A program made the translations under genes and the position numbers. A stretch of 64,000 bases of DNA from Liquidambar formosana (lineage: Eukaryota; Streptophyta; Magnoliopsida; Saxifragales; Altingiaceae), in the NCBI GenBank assembly GCA_039720395.1, contig CM077827.1, positions 13,059,615 through 13,123,614 on the forward strand. Direction: 5' to 3'. Numbering within the stretch: position 1 is the first letter of the stretch; every line of letters begins with the position of its first letter. The notes under the pieces were generated by a model. It did not search any database. It was not told the origin of the DNA and saw only the letters and a list, made by a program, of their open reading frames with translations. Below, in pieces: positions 45,452-57,486 of this stretch.

Positions 45452-48400
45452 TCAATTCACTACATCATGCATTAAACACATGCCAAGTTCTCTTTTAATG
45501 AAGTTGAAACGGTCTTCTTGAAGAGGTTTAGTAAAGATATCGGCCAATTGATGGTCGGTACCTATGAAATCAATCTCAATATCACCTCTTTGGACATGAT
45601 CACGAATAAAATGATGTCTTATCTCAATGTGCTTAGTCCGTGAGTGTTGAATGGGGTTCTTGGTTAAGTTGATAGCACTAGTATTATCACATTTAATGGG
45701 AATGTGGTCAAAGTGAAGTCCATAGTCCTCAAGTTGTTGTTTCATGTACAACACTTGTGCACAACAACTACCAGCTGCAATGTATTCGGCCTCGGTGGTT
45801 GAGAGTGCAACCGATGTTTGTTTCTTACTAAACCAAGAAACTAGTGAATGTCCTAGGAAATGGCAAGTCCCACTAGTGCTCTTGCGGTCATCTTTGCCAC
45901 CGGCAAAGTCCGCATCGGAATAACTAAGCATATCAAAAGAGGTATACTTAGGAAACCATAATCCAAGGTTAATTGAGCCACTTAAGTATTTAAAGATACG
46001 CTTAACGGCAAGCATGTGAGATTCTTTAGGACATGATTGAAATCTAGCACATAAGCAAACACTAAACATGATATCGGGTCTACTTGCGGTTAAATAAAGT
46101 AAACTTCCAATCATACCTCTATATTTCTTTTGATCAACATATTTACCCTTTTCATCCTTGTCAATCTTGATGGAAGTGCTCATTGGAGTAGAAAATTCTC
46201 TACCATCTTCCAATCCGTACTTTTTGAGTAGATCTTTGACATATTTGGATTGATTGATGAAAGTTCCTTCCTTTGTTTGTTTGATTTGAAGTCCAAGAAA
46301 GAATGTCAATTCTCCCATCATGCTCATCTCAAATTCTTCCTGCATAATCTTAGAAAATTCTTTGCAAAGATTCTCATTAGTGGATCCAAAAATGATATCA
46401 TCAACGTAGATTTGCACTAAAAGCATATCATTATCAATGGTTTTAATGAAAAGTGTGGTGTCAAGTTTTCCTCTCTTAAAACCATTTTTGAGTAAAAATC
46501 CACTAAGTCTTTCATACCAAGCTCTAGGAGCTTGTTTCAAACCATATAAAGCTTTTCTTAGTTTAAAAACATGATTTGGAAATTCATGACTTTCAAAACC
46601 GGGAGGTTGTTCAACATAAACTTCCTCTTCTATGAAACCATTTAAAAATGCACTCTTGACATCCATTTGAAACAATTTGAAATTTTTATGACATGCATAG
46701 GCAAGTAACATCCTTATGGCTTCTAGTCTAGCTACCGGAGCATAGGTTTCATCATAATCTATGCCTTCTTGTTGATTATAACCTTGGGCTACAAGTCGAG
46801 CCTTGTTTCTAGTAACAACTCCGGATTCATCCTTTTTGTTTCTAAATACCCATTTAGTTCCAATTACTCCATGGTTATGTGGTCTAGGTACCAAGGTCCA
46901 AACCTTGTTCCTTTCAAATTGATTGAGTTCTTCTTGCATAGCAAGGACCCATGATTCATCATTTTCAGCTTCATTAATGTTCTTAGGTTCAATTTGAGAT
47001 AGGAAAGCAAGATGATCACATAAATTTCTCATGGAAGAACGAGTTCTTACCCCACGTGAGGGTTCACCTAAGATTTGATCTTTAGGATGATTCCTCACAA
47101 ATTTCCAAGTCTTGGTGACATCCGGATGGAGTGGAGCATTTTCAACTTCAACTTCTTCTTCCGGATTCTTGTCTTTAATAACTTCATCTCCTTCCTTTTC
47201 TTTGCCTTTGTCTAGTGGATCTTCTTTATCATTTAGACTCAAGGTTTCAACTTGTTCTTGCAAGCTTGTACCTACATCATCATCATCATCCACATATTTC
47301 TTGGGTGCAAGAGGGTTAGTTTCATCAAATACAACATGCATTGATTCTTGAACAGTTAAAGTTCTCTTGTTAAACACCCTATATGCTTTACTCTTCATGG
47401 AATAGCCAAGAAACACACCTTCATCGGATTTAGAATCAAATTTGGAAAGTTTATCTCTATCATTCAATATAAAGCATTTACAACCAAACACTTTAAAGTA
47501 ACCTATGTTAGGTTTCTTATCATTCCATAGTTCATAAGGAGTTTTACCGAGTTTAGATCTTAAAAGAACTCTATTCATTACATAGCATGCGGTATTAACG
47601 GCCTCGGCCCAAAAATATTGAGGTAAAGAGTGTTCATTTAGCATGGTTCTAGACATTTCCTCAAGTGTTCTATTCTTTCTTTCAACCACACCATTTTGTT
47701 GAGGAGTTCTAGGAGCGGAGAAATTGTGACCAAAGCCATTCTCATTACAAAATTGTACAATATCCTTATTGACAAATTCGCTCCCTCTATCACTCCTAAC
47801 ATGTGTAATGGTATAGCCTTTCTCATTTTGGACTCTTCTACAATATGTAACAAATGTAGCATGAGTCTCATCTTTATGTGCAAGGAAGAACACCCATGTA
47901 TATCTAGAGTAGTCATCAACAATAACAAATGCATAATGCTTCCCTCCAAGACTTGCAATTGCAATAGGTCCAAATAGATCCATATGAATGAGTTGTAAAG
48001 GTCTAGTAGTTGAAATATGAGGCTTTGATTTAAAAGAGGACTTGGTTTGTTTTCCAAGTTGGCATGCACTACAAACTCCATCTTTTGAAAACTTTGCTTT
48101 TGGTAAACCTCTTACAAGTTCATGCCTAGAAAGTTTTGAAATTAAATCCATGCTAGCATGTCCAAGTCTTCTATGCCATAACCAATGATTTTCGTTTAAA
48201 GCGGAGAAGCAATGTACATTTTGTAATGCGATTTCTTCAAACTCTATAGCATAGATGTTACCAATCCTATATGCAACAAATAGGGTCTTATCTTCATCTC
48301 CAATTATGCATTTATTGGATTTAAAGGTAACTCTATATCCTTTATCACATAATTGACTAATGCTAAGGAGATTATGCTTTAAACCATCAACTAATAAAAC

Positions 48401-48589
48401 ATTTTCAACACAAAGTGAGGAATTCTTACCAACCTTACCAATGCCAATTATCTTACCCTTGGCATTGTCTCCAAATGTCACGTAGCCGCCGTCCTTGGGC
48501 TTCAAAGAGACGAACTTTGATCTATCACCCGTCATATGCCTTGAGCACCCACTATCAAGAAACCATTTTTCATTGCTTGATGACTTCAA
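45452..48589 (-). CDS. pol: Copia pol: protease, integrase, RT, RNase H (element C)
   Basis: A 1045-codon open frame. Aspartic protease motif [10 protein letters not shown] is near residue 12. GAG-pre-integrase [10 protein letters not shown] and the C..C pair (VCSACQLGK) give the HHCC zinc finger (about 135-175). The integrase core has D in HMDLFGP, D in RSDRGSEF and E in [14 protein letters not shown] holds [23 protein letters not shown] and the active site YVDD at residues 728-731. RNase H holds YSDADFAG and STTEAEYIA, ending at the [11 protein letters not shown] region. All catalytic motifs appear intact. The first residue shown is a TTG codon; the frame is really an extension of gag, separated from it by TAG at 48596-48598. 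It would act in cytoplasmic virus-like particles and the nucleus. Confidence 0.92.
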   Translation of the reverse strand: MKSSSNEKWFLDSGCSRHMTGDRSKFVSLKPKDGGYVTFGDNAKGKIIGIGKVGKNSSLCVENVLLVDGLKHNLLSISQLCDKGYRVTFKSNKCIIGDEDKTLFVAYRIGNIYAIEFEEIALQNVHCFSALNENHWLWHRRLGHASMDLISKLSRHELVRGLPKAKFSKDGVCSACQLGKQTKSSFKSKPHISTTRPLQLIHMDLFGPIAIASLGGKHYAFVIVDDYSRYTWVFFLAHKDETHATFVTYCRRVQNEKGYTITHVRSDRGSEFVNKDIVQFCNENGFGHNFSAPRTPQQNGVVERKNRTLEEMSRTMLNEHSLPQYFWAEAVNTACYVMNRVLLRSKLGKTPYELWNDKKPNIGYFKVFGCKCFILNDRDKLSKFDSKSDEGVFLGYSMKSKAYRVFNKRTLTVQESMHVVFDETNPLAPKKYVDDDDDVGTSLQEQVETLSLNDKEDPLDKGKEKEGDEVIKDKNPEEEVEVENAPLHPDVTKTWKFVRNHPKDQILGEPSRGVRTRSSMRNLCDHLAFLSQIEPKNINEAENDESWVLAMQEELNQFERNKVWTLVPRPHNHGVIGTKWVFRNKKDESGVVTRNKARLVAQGYNQQEGIDYDETYAPVARLEAIRMLLAYACHKNFKLFQMDVKSAFLNGFIEEEVYVEQPPGFESHEFPNHVFKLRKALYGLKQAPRAWYERLSGFLLKNGFKRGKLDTTLFIKTIDNDMLLVQIYVDDIIFGSTNENLCKEFSKIMQEEFEMSMMGELTFFLGLQIKQTKEGTFINQSKYVKDLLKKYGLEDGREFSTPMSTSIKIDKDEKGKYVDQKKYRGMIGSLLYLTASRPDIMFSVCLCARFQSCPKESHMLAVKRIFKYLSGSINLGLWFPKYTSFDMLSYSDADFAGGKDDRKSTSGTCHFLGHSLVSWFSKKQTSVALSTTEAEYIAAGSCCAQVLYMKQQLEDYGLHFDHIPIKCDNTSAINLTKNPIQHSRTKHIEIRHHFIRDHVQRGDIEIDFIGTDHQLADIFTKPLQEDRFNFIKRELGMCLMHDVVN

Positions 48590-48605
48590 GCATACCTACA
48601 CAAGT

Positions 48606-49175
48606 TCAAGTAACTCTCTTTGGTACCCATACTTTCTTGGGTCCATAGGGGTTAGCCATAGGAGGAGAGGTTCCCTTAACTACCCACACCCTCTTGGTGA
48701 AACTTTTAGGTCTTTTTCTCATTTTGCAAGTGTAGATGTTATGTCCCTCCTTCTTACAATAAGTGCATGAGATTTTAGGTGTACTAGAGACTTTAGGCTT
48801 AGGAAAGAAGTTAATATAAGATTTTTGTTTGACATTTTCTTGATAACCAATTCCGGCCTTATCAAAACACCATCTTTGACTAGTTAATATCTTATCCAAG
48901 TTATCCCTTCCATTGGTAAACTTGGCCAAGGTATTAGTCAAGTCTTCAACCTTTTCTTTCAATGAAGTATTTTCACTTTCAAGACTAGATTGAGAAATGG
49001 TAGGGGTTGAGTCTATCTTGCTTTTCAATTCTGAATTTTCATGTTTCAAAGCATTTAGTTCCACTTGAAGAGATGAGATATTCTTTTTCAAATCATTGTT
49101 TTTGTGAGAAAACCTTTTTAATTCAAGAAAAGTGTCTTCAAGTGCATCTTGTAATTCTTCATAAGTGGGAGGTTC
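48606..49175 (-). pseudogene. gag: C-terminal gag segment of C in a shifted frame
   Basis: This frame continues gag sequence but differs from the frame of the main gag ORF and of pol. It holds a coiled coil (LQVELNALKHENSELK, about 49070-49000) and a second zinc knuckle CTYCKKEGHNIYTC (near 48770-48730), and ends VWVPKR then TGA at 48606-48608. In intact relatives this part lies between gag and protease in one frame. A 1-nt change near 49175-49185 takes the reading out of the main frame, and another near 48610 brings it back. Programmed recoding cannot be excluded, but no obvious slippery site is seen. Confidence 0.7.
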
Positions 49176-50335
49176 TTCATAGGATAATCAATAGAATTGA
49201 GTTCGATTACCTCATCCTCTTTTGCCATGAGACAAAAGTTTGCCACTTCTTGATCACAAGAAATCTCCTCATCTTCTTCATCACTATTTGCTTCATCATC
49301 CCATGTGACGGTGAAAGCCTTCTTCTTGAATTTTCTATTGTCCTTGAAGTTGTTGTTAGTGTGACTCGTCTTGTTGTAGTTGTTGTTGAGTTGAGGACAA
49401 TTTATCTTGATATGTCCGGGCTTCTTGCATTCAAAACACACTTGTGGTTCTCTATTTGAGTTTTCTCCTCTATTTGGAATTCTTTTGGAGGAGTCACCCT
49501 TGTTGAATCTCCTTCCTTGATTTCTTCTAGAGAAGAACTTTTTGAGCTTGTGAGATATGAAAGCCATGTCTTCATCTTCTTCATTCTCACACTCTTCACT
49601 TGGTGGTTCTTCTTCGTCTTGTGAGGCTTTGAGAGCCATGCTCTTGGATGTCTTCCCTTCATCAATTTCACGAGCTTTGAATGCGAGTTCTTGTGTGACT
49701 AGGTTGCCGTCAAGATCACTCAAGGTCATTGATGATAGCTCTTTTGATTGAAGTAGAGTAGTGGTGAGGACATCCCATTGCTTAGGCAAGCTCCTAAGAA
49801 TTTTTCTCACCAATTCGGAGTTAGTGTAGATCTTTCCAAGAGAACTTAAAGGATTAATGATAGCATTGAATCTAGCAAACATGTCTCTAATAGATTCATC
49901 CTTTTTCATTTTAAACATTTCATATTCACAAACAAGCATATTGATTTTTGCTTCTTTTACTTGAGATGTCCCTTCATAGGTGACTTCTAATGTATCCCAT
50001 ATCTCTTTGGCACTAGTGCACCTAGAGATTTTGCTAAATTCATCATTAGTTAAAGCACAATATAGTAAGCCAATGGCTTTAGAGTTAAGTTCAAGAGACT
50101 TATGATCAGCTGTGGTGTATTCTTGTGGTACTTTAGGAAGTGTAACTCCATCTACCACCTTAGTAGGGATCAAAGGACCCTTAGAAGTGATATTCCATAG
50201 CTCATAGCTAGTGGATTGAATAAAAATTTGCATTCTGATTTTCCAGAAATTATATAGAGACGCATCTCCATTAAAAAGTGGTGGTCTATTGGACGATTGT
50301 CCTTCGGTGAATCCGTTACCACTATAGTTGGCCAT
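49118..50335 (-). CDS. gag: Copia gag, N-terminal and nucleocapsid part (element C)
   Basis: A 405-codon ORF starting MANYSGNGFTEG. The UBN2/retrotransposon gag domain covers roughly residues 15-200 (LYNFWKIRMQIFIQS; AKEIWDTLEVTYEGT; SLPKQWDVLTTTL). A basic arginine-rich segment follows, then a CCHC zinc knuckle CFECKKPGHIKINC near residue 300 and an acidic tail. The last ~20 residues before the stop differ from the family pattern, which is found in the next frame, so the natural Gag is probably longer. The PBS lies 37 bp upstream of the start codon. It is the structural protein of the particle. Confidence 0.88.
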   Translation of the reverse strand: MANYSGNGFTEGQSSNRPPLFNGDASLYNFWKIRMQIFIQSTSYELWNITSKGPLIPTKVVDGVTLPKVPQEYTTADHKSLELNSKAIGLLYCALTNDEFSKISRCTSAKEIWDTLEVTYEGTSQVKEAKINMLVCEYEMFKMKKDESIRDMFARFNAIINPLSSLGKIYTNSELVRKILRSLPKQWDVLTTTLLQSKELSSMTLSDLDGNLVTQELAFKAREIDEGKTSKSMALKASQDEEEPPSEECENEEDEDMAFISHKLKKFFSRRNQGRRFNKGDSSKRIPNRGENSNREPQVCFECKKPGHIKINCPQLNNNYNKTSHTNNNFKDNRKFKKKAFTVTWDDEANSDEEDEEISCDQEVANFCLMAKEDEVIELNSIDYPMKNLPLMKNYKMHLKTLFLN

Positions 50336-50371
50336 ATCGTTCCTCGCAAGACAAATATGTCAAATGCTAGA

Positions 50372-50389
50372 GGTTGGGCTCTGATACCA
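50372..50389 (-). other. Primer-binding site of Copia C
   Basis: The minus strand reads TGGTATCAGAGCCC two bases after the LTR end, matching initiator tRNA-Met. Confidence 0.95.
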
Positions 50390-50391
50390 AT

Positions 50392-51673
50392 TGTTGTCCC
50401 AAGTAAACAACCCTAGAGGGGGGGGTGAATAGGGTTATTGGCCAATTAAAAAATATGATAGCAAGCTAAAATCAGATTATGGCAAATAGAGATATTCTCA
50501 ATAATAAACAGTAAAGAGAATAAGAGAAAGAGAATGCAAACACAAGATTTAACGAGGTTCAGCCTTCCCGCCTACGTCCTCGCCTCAAGAGCTCGCTTGA
50601 GGATTCACCAATCCACTATCACTCTCCTTCAAGGTGGAGCAGCAAACCTTTACAAATCAAGTGCTTTCAACCAACACTTGTTCAGCCACACTTCCTCAAG
50701 TGCAAAGAATGGGGTTATCACCAACCCTTGATTACAAGTTTGTAGAGATGTAATGTGTGTACAAAGAAACTCTCTTTAAGAGTGAATAACACAGAGATTA
50801 AAGCTCAGCTCTCTTCTAATTGATTTGCTCAATGAATGCTCTTAATGAATTTAGGGCTAGAAGAATGAAAACAATGAATTCTCTTGTATTGATCCTCATA
50901 AATGCATTTGAATCATTGTTTATATAGGCATTAGGCATAATATGACCGTTTGGTGCAATAAATGCCGGGAAAGAGCCGTTTGGTGGCATTTAATGCCTCA
51001 ACAACCTTTCAAAAACTAGCCGTTGGAGTTCTGAGATCGCACAATCAGTCGACTGAATACTCAATTCAGTCCACTGATTTGCTAAATCAGTCGACTGAAT
51101 TGGGAATTCAGTGGACTGATTTGAGCAGAACCAAAAGACAGGAGCAGGGGACCTCTTCTGCTTAAATGAGTCGACTGATTTGAGAAAGGAGTCGACTGAA
51201 ATGGGCAGAAATGAACTATAATGGATATATCACAAATTTAAATCGATCAAGTTCATTTGTATCAACTTAGGCCTTGTTCAAGTGATAAATTAAGTTTACC
51301 CAAGGATCCTAAGGTCCATCTAGGTCAATGGAGCGATCATTTGAGCAATCAAGTACATCAAAAACCTAATAACCTCACTCATAGCTATATAAGTATCTTC
51401 ATTGACGATGCTAGCTTGGTTTTGAGTGATCGTAGGTCTTTTGCATGCTTTCTATGCTCGTATGTTCTTGCGCTTGATTGTCCTTGATATCATAAGCATG
51501 TGTGCTTTGAGTTCCATGATATGCATATATCTTTATGCTTCTTTTGGATCCATATGCTCGAGTACCTAGCTTTGATTATAATCTTGACAAATAAACCATT
51601 AGTACTTACATCGATCCTTTGTTATCATCAAAATCTCGGATATGCCCTTGGTTATATAACCTTGGGGCCAACA
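50392..51673 (-). repeat. 5' LTR of Copia C (right)
   Basis: 1282 bp and, by eye, identical to the left LTR. The palindrome array falls at 51045-51199 and the minus-strand TATA box at 50919-50926. Confidence 0.95.
51045..51199 (-). promoter_or_regulatory. Phased palindrome array in LTR of C (right copy)
   Basis: The same six motifs as at 42649-42803, upstream of the TATA box that would drive the genomic RNA. Confidence 0.8.
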
Positions 51674-52715
51674 GTGATCAACAAGGGATCCATCACTCTC
51701 AGGAAAAGAGAGAGAATGTCTCATATAGCATTCATAATATAACTCATTAAATCCATGGCCATGGTAGGATGAATATGAAAAGAGTTTCATGAGTTCATCA
51801 ATGAGTTGATATCTATGAATGAATATAAAGTAATTGAACTAGGGACTTGACAGACTTCCATGTCCTATTAGTTCAATTGGAGACATTGTGTTGAAGGAAG
51901 GATGCAATTGTAACCTATAAACTATAACAGAAGGGTTCTTTGTAAATGACTATTCACCTCATTAAGGACCACACCATGAGCCATATGCTAGGTGTTACTC
52001 ATGGTTAGTAGAAGCCCTAATTGATATAAGTGAGTTATAATCAATTAGGGAATTGGAAGGAGTTCCAATTAGACCCTAAATGGAAAGAGTTCCATTGTGC
52101 ACACCTCGTGCTATTCCTACTACTTAATGATGTAAACCCAATGGGTCACACACTGATCATGCAAGAAGGGCTTTAAAGTCTATGAGAGAAAGGGTTTTAG
52201 TGAATAAAGAATAGTTCTCTATAGGCCTATTTGTATTTGATACAAATAATAGGGGTTAATGTGCAATTAAGTGTAATTACACATAACCCTATTAGGGTTT
52301 CTTCCCCATGGCCAGCCCCCTTTAGTGGGCTGCCTATATAAGTCACACTTATGTGTGACATGGCATAATAAGGCTTGCACAACAAACCCTAGCCGTCCAG
52401 CCCCTTGGAGGCTCTCTTCTCTCTCTCTCTCTTCTCCACCTCTAGCAACATCAAGGAAGAAGAAAGAAAGGACTTGAAGCTCTAGCTAGGTGTGGATACC
52501 GTTGGAGGCAGCACACTTGGGCTGCTCATTCACCGCTGTCCGGAATCAAAGCTTGGAGCAAAAAGGAGAAGACAAAATTCTGTAAGTGTTCTAACCCTCT
52601 TTGTAGTTAGGGTTTGATTTTGTGTTATGCATAGTTAGATTCATGGGATTGGGAATCGTAGGAAAAATTTTTATATTCCACCTTTGTATTTTTCCCTCTT
52701 GTTCGATTCCCAACA
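51674..52715 (+). repeat. 3' LTR of Copia B, second part
   Basis: It begins with the duplicated GTGAT and continues the LTR to TTCCCAACA. The TATA box TATATAAG is at 52335-52342. Confidence 0.95.
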
Positions 52716-52935
52716 GAACTGCGTTCGATGAAGGTCTTCCCATATTACACCAGTTGCACCGGTGAATAATATGAGGTATCCATAACTTACACCGAGCTGC
52801 GTTTGATGAAAGGTCTTCCCATATTACACCAGTTGCACCGGTAGACAATATAAGGTATCTATAGCTTACACCGAACTGCGTTCGACGAAAGGTCTTCACA
52901 TACTACACTAGTTACACTAGTGGATAATATATGGG
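52716..52935. repeat. 78-bp tandem array of G, right part
   Basis: It resumes after Copia B with GAACTGCGTTCG and holds nearly three more units, increasingly diverged. With the left part the array had roughly nine units. Confidence 0.9.
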
Positions 52936-55444
52936 GAAAACTATTTTTTTCAAACAAATCACAAATGTCATAAATCAAACGCTATCAAACAACTCAATAC
53001 CAATATCATAAAAAATCCAAAGGTCGAATGTTATCAACCTATGCATAAATCACAAAGCTTAATCCTTTCACATTTTCATTTTATCAAAGCTTTTCTAGCA
53101 TGCAACAAAATCAACAATCATACCCCTTCTAGGTGAAAACTTCTCTTTTAATCTCGTTCCTTTTCAAGGAAAACAATTTCAATTTCTCACATCACTTTGG
53201 TAACTTCACACTTTGAAAAATTATCTTTTCATTGTCCTTGAAATGATTGGGGAAAGTTCCTATTGATTATTTCGTAAATATGTTATGGCTTAGCCAAAAG
53301 ACATGCAACTCACATAAGAAAACACATTGAAACAATCATCATTTTCATCAAATTTTTCTCATAATGCTTTTTAGGTAATTTATCCGGATTTAGCACAGTC
53401 ATGCAATTTTTTCAAAAAAAAACATTTTTCTTTCTTTAAAAATAGTAATCATGCCTTCTTAGGAAACAATGCATTTCAAGAGGATTTGATTAAACCCATA
53501 AATCCTTCTTCAAGGTATAGAATGGAAACTCATCTTTCCTTCTTCTTTCTTCACTTCTCTTTTCCTTTCAAAAACCCTAACTTTTGCCTAGGTCGCCTTT
53601 ATAGGTTTTCAACCTAGCGGGTTGCCCTAATTTTTGCCTAGGCTGCCCTTTCAGGTTTTCAACCTAGCGGGCTCTTCTTCTCCTCTTTTCTTTTCTTTTC
53701 TTTTTCTTTTTCTTTTCTCCTTAGTGCAAAGAAATTCAACTCATGAAGCCTCAGCCCCTTCTCTTCATTAATTTATTCAGGTTCTCCAACCCCAGCACAC
53801 ATTTCATTTCTTCTTCTATGAGTAGAATCAACCCCCAAGTTCGTAGAGTATCATGTTTGATCAAGCTCTTTGGCTAAGCAAGACAAATTAGCCCCAGGTT
53901 CACAGAAAGCAACACCCATTCTCCCAAGCTCATAAAGTCTCATGCCTACAACTAGGGCAAATTGTTCCTTAGTAGTTACTGCTACCCCTTTTCCATCATT
54001 AAATCCATGACAAGAGTCTAAGTCTAAATTAAGATATGATAGGACAAAATCTAATGGACTTTACAAATGGATTGTAGTGAATGAGTGCTTTTAAAGGACA
54101 AGGTCGATGACTATTGGAGACACACAAGACTCAAAGGATGAAAATGGAAGGACACACGAAAAAAATTGAGAAAGACAAATAAGAACAAATTGAAAAAGAA
54201 GAATAATCAAATTAACTTTCTCAGTGGCATGTAGTATTTTAAGCTCACTAATTCAATAAATGAAACTGCTTCTTCTTAACTTAGTCACAAAGAATTGCCT
54301 TTAATGGTTGGTTATGTGCAAAGACCCTTTCTTTCTCTCTCTTTTTTCTTTTTTCTTTTTTTCAATGAATTGGACCGCACCCAAAATGACTTTATGGGTT
54401 GCCTACGTATCTCCACTTTGATCTTCCCAAGACATTAATCAAACAAACTAACATTTATTTTTGTGGAGAATCAAGTCCTCGTAGTTCAAGAGATTCACTT
54501 TTCTTTTTTCATCAATTTTTTTTCTTTTTCTTCTTTTTTTTTTCTTTATTTTTTTTTAAGAGCCCTAACTTTTGCCTAGGTTGCCTTTTCAAGTTTTCAA
54601 CCTAGCGAGCTTAGGCTTTACACATAACCACATAGAGACCCCCCTTACTTGACTTGAACTTCCTTCGTGAGCCACGAACATGGATTGTAGTCTTCCTTGA
54701 TCACAAGACTTTCTTTTAATTGTTGTTGATCTTCTTTTTTAATGCTTTTGGATGTTAATCCCTTCCCTTTCTTTTTGTGCTTTTTTTTTTTGGTCACAAA
54801 TTTTATTTTGACTTTTTTTTTTTTTCCCTTTTGAGGGAGAGGGAAATAAACATCTCCAAAAGCTCACAGCATGGTAGTTGATTTCTTCTTTTGATCTCTG
54901 AATTGCTTCTTACAAAGGTTTCAAGATCTTCTCAAGTTGCTTGGCCTATGTCTTCATAGTGTAGTGGGTGGGTGACCCCTATGTTTACCATTTTGGACTT
55001 TTCTTTGTTTCCAAGTTAATTAGTCACAGTTTATTCACCATTCATCTTGTTTGCTTTTTTAGGGGGAAGAGCTTTTGAGCCTCTTGTGTTCATGCCACTT
55101 TGATAGTCAATTGATTAAAGAGAAATAGAGAGACAATGGAATTATTGAAATCAAACTTTTTATTGAAGGAATGAAGAAGAACACATTGACAATGACTAGG
55201 ACTTGAAAGACTCAAAACTTTAAAGGACATTTGACTCGAAGATAAAAAACAATTAACTAACCAGAGAACAAACAAAAGACTTAAACTCTTTATCATGGAC
55301 AGTCATGATAGAATTAGTGTAGCAATAAGCACCAAGAAAAAAAACTCATTATCTTTCCCAAAAACCTCAAGGCATCAACTTCTGTTCTTCATCTTGACTT
55401 GTGCGGCTGACATTATCCAAATCCCCATGAGCATTAAAGGTTCC
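52936..55444 (-). other. Noncoding AT-rich body of G
   Basis: No ORF with family similarity is seen. Long T-rich runs on the + strand (53690-53715, 54340-54362, 54510-54560, 54780-54830) are A-rich in the element's RNA. A ~50-bp motif (CTTTTGCCTAGG...TTTTCAACCTAGCG) occurs three times, at about 53575-53624, 53626-53672 and 54562-54610. This region stands where pol would be in an autonomous relative. Confidence 0.75.
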
Positions 55445-56104
55445 TTAAGCCTCGTAAAGTCCCTCAAAATCAAGAACCCCCATGCTAACAAGAGTTTGAG
55501 TGTCCTCTGAATGATATGGGCCATGAATTGGAAATTCTTGCTTAATTGCAACAAGAGATCTCGGTGGATTGGCATTTGACTGGGCTGGAGAGATTGGGTT
55601 TACAGTGGCCAAAAATGGGTTCATGGAAGAGCTTTGAAGAGTATTTGGATTATTGGTTGGTTTGGGAAAATTGATTACTCCACGGTCAATGAAGTCTTGG
55701 ATCTCATGCCTAAGGCGGAAGCAGCAGTTGGTTTGGTGGCCCTTGGTTTGGTGGAACATGCAGTATTCGTTTTCATTGTAATTCTTGGGCAAAGGGCTAG
55801 GTGGTGGCCTTGGGTCAAGAGGTTTCAATAGGCCTCGGTTCTTTAGCTTTTCAAACACTTTCTCAAATGGCATGTATAACTCAGTGAATTAGCGAGGCTT
55901 CTTCTTGATAGTTTGGACTTTCAAATCTGCTATGTTAATTCTCTGGGACTTGGTAGCCCCTGAATTAGGCTCATGATGATTCACAGGCTCGGATCGGGCT
56001 TGAGGAAAAACTTGAACAATCGCCAAGATATCATTCAACTTTTGCATGATCTCACAAAGCATTCCCCTGATTTCTTCCAATGTTACATTGCCAACTCCAG
56101 CCAT
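55445..56104 (-). pseudogene. gag: Short Tat/Ogre-type gag of G with one stop
   Basis: The frame begins MAGVGNVTLEEIRGML, is stopped by TAA at 55889-55891, and continues in the same frame from 55888 to 55445. The second part has the PLDPRPPPSPLP segment and a zinc-finger-like motif with spacing C-x2-H-x4-H-x3-C (YCMFHQTKGHQTNC), followed by RLRHEIQDFIDRGVI, all typical of the Tat/Ogre Gag C-terminus. The capsid part of a full Gag is missing, so the product would be about 220 residues even without the stop. No protease follows. Confidence 0.75.
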
Positions 56105-57256
56105 GAAGTGATAATGGGTTCCACTCTAATCTTTAACCTCTAGAAGATACCACGGGTTTAATCCAGCCCTCCTTTAAGAACAAAATCCCTTTTTTAGGCA
56201 ATGACCAAAAATATTTTAACAAGATTTCCATGACTGCACTAAATTTGATAAGTGTGGTCTTATAAAGTATGCCCTTAGTTAGACATCTCATCCCCAAGGG
56301 TACCTCGAAGTGTAAGGTGACATACTAAAGGCATGAAGGTGAGTCACTTATCTTTAGGTTCTAGCCATTAACTATTTTTAAAACAATCAACAATTTCATT
56401 TCCCCAAACATGACAATGCAATATGTGCAAGCAAACTGTGGGCTAGGTCCAAACATGATATCTCCTTAGTTGGACAACTCATCCTTAAAAGTGTCCCTTA
56501 AGACGAAGGATGAGGTGACATACTAAGGACATAAAGATAAATGAGCCCCTACTTCCTAACCTTTGATCAAACTTTTCATTCCAGACAAGCCCCTATTATT
56601 TTACTTTAAAGCCCATGATTTAAATGGTCTCAACTCATACACCTTTAATTAGTCACTCCCTTCCTTCCTCTAGGGAGCCCCTTAGGTGAAGAATGGAGGT
56701 ACTTGTTAAAGGTATGCAGGTGAGGCCACATAATATTAATTCTTGATCATTACCCATGGTTAAAGCAAACACAAGCACTCATCACATCTCACAAAAATTT
56801 GGCAGCACATCCTTACAACAAAGTGTGTGCATAAAGGTGATTCAATGATGTCCTAGAAGGCCCATTACATGTATTTCTTTCTTTTAAGAGGGTAGGCTAG
56901 GGTTCTCAACTTTGCTTGTACCAATCCTTATACCTAACCACATGTGACATCAGGAATGCCGCGTGGGTCCAGCAGTACGTGATTGGTCCATTCAATATAC
57001 CCAAGGGCAAGCCCAAGGGTACTAGGCAAGAGAGGTTTGATAGCTTCGCCCAACACATGGAATCATGAAAACCAAGGTTGAACTAGGCCATCAGTTGGCA
57101 AGGATACATCGAGGGACAATCGAATTCATCATGCAATAATTGCGCACACAATGCAATAAATGAAAGCACACAATCAAGCGGATGCAAGTGATTGATTTTA
57201 TTAAACAATAAGAAATTAACTTAGCCCAATCAAATTAACTGAGTCTAGCCCTCGAT
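56105..57256 (-). other. Leader of G between PBS and gag
   Basis: Noncoding. It contains three spaced hairpins (56268-56334, 56463-56529, 56636-56716) described separately; the rest shows no recognisable feature. Confidence 0.7.
56268..56716 (-). other. Three hairpins in the leader of G
   Basis: Outer stems are ATGCCCTTAGT/ACTAAAGGCAT (56269-56279 with 56324-56334), TCCTTAGT/ACTAAGGA (56463-56470 with 56522-56529) and ACCTTTAA/TTAAAGGT (56641-56648 with 56706-56713). The second has an inner stem CTCATCCTT/AAGGATGAG and the third CTCCC/GGGAG. Spacing between hairpins is about 180-195 bp. Confidence 0.7.
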
Positions 57257-57276
57257 ATCCCCAGCAGAGTCGCCAA
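57257..57276 (-). other. Primer-binding site of G
   Basis: On the minus strand TTGGCGACTCTGCTGGGG starts two bases after the LTR end. This word is known to me as the PBS of Ogre-type elements (tRNA-Arg). Confidence 0.8.
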
Positions 57277-57486
57277 ACTGTGAACCCACGAAAAAGCGCG
57301 GCCCACAAGGGTTTGGCAAAAAGATACAGAGGTGAAAGACAACAAACAAAAAGGAATCGCCACCTCATTTTTTTAAGGAAAAGAAGAAAACCATAAAAAT
57401 GTTTTATTTTCAAAAACCACTTGACTCCATCTTAAAAGGAAAGGCTAAGTCTTTAAAACCAGAAAATGGATTCGGGGGCTAAGTTA

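Larger units (their letters stand above)
41996..51673 (-). mobile_element. Copia element C (SIRE/Maximus-like), TSD GTGAT
   Basis: GTGAT flanks both ends (41991-41995 and 51674-51678). The element is 9678 bp. On the minus strand the order is 5' LTR, PBS TGGTATCAGAGCC, gag, pol (protease, integrase, RT, RNase H), internal promoter-like array, a third ORF, PPT and 3' LTR. The 1282-bp LTRs are offset by exactly 8396 bp and appear identical, so this is the youngest insertion here. A third sense ORF after pol and a long coiled-coil gag are features of the SIRE/Maximus lineage. Gag contains a frame change. Confidence 0.95.
33327..52715 (+). mobile_element. Copia element B, interrupted by C, TSD GAACT
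   Basis: GAACT is duplicated at 33322-33326 and 52716-52720. Its own length is about 9.7 kb. The LTRs are both 1657 bp once C is removed (33327-34983; 41376-41995 joined to 51679-52715), with around a dozen differences. The structure is the same as A, with the same coding lesions. It is inserted in the 78-bp array of G. Confidence 0.95.

Noticed and set aside
47112..48081. Several ORFs of 77-147 codons overlapping pol of C
   Set aside because: They are other-frame shadows of the intact pol frame.
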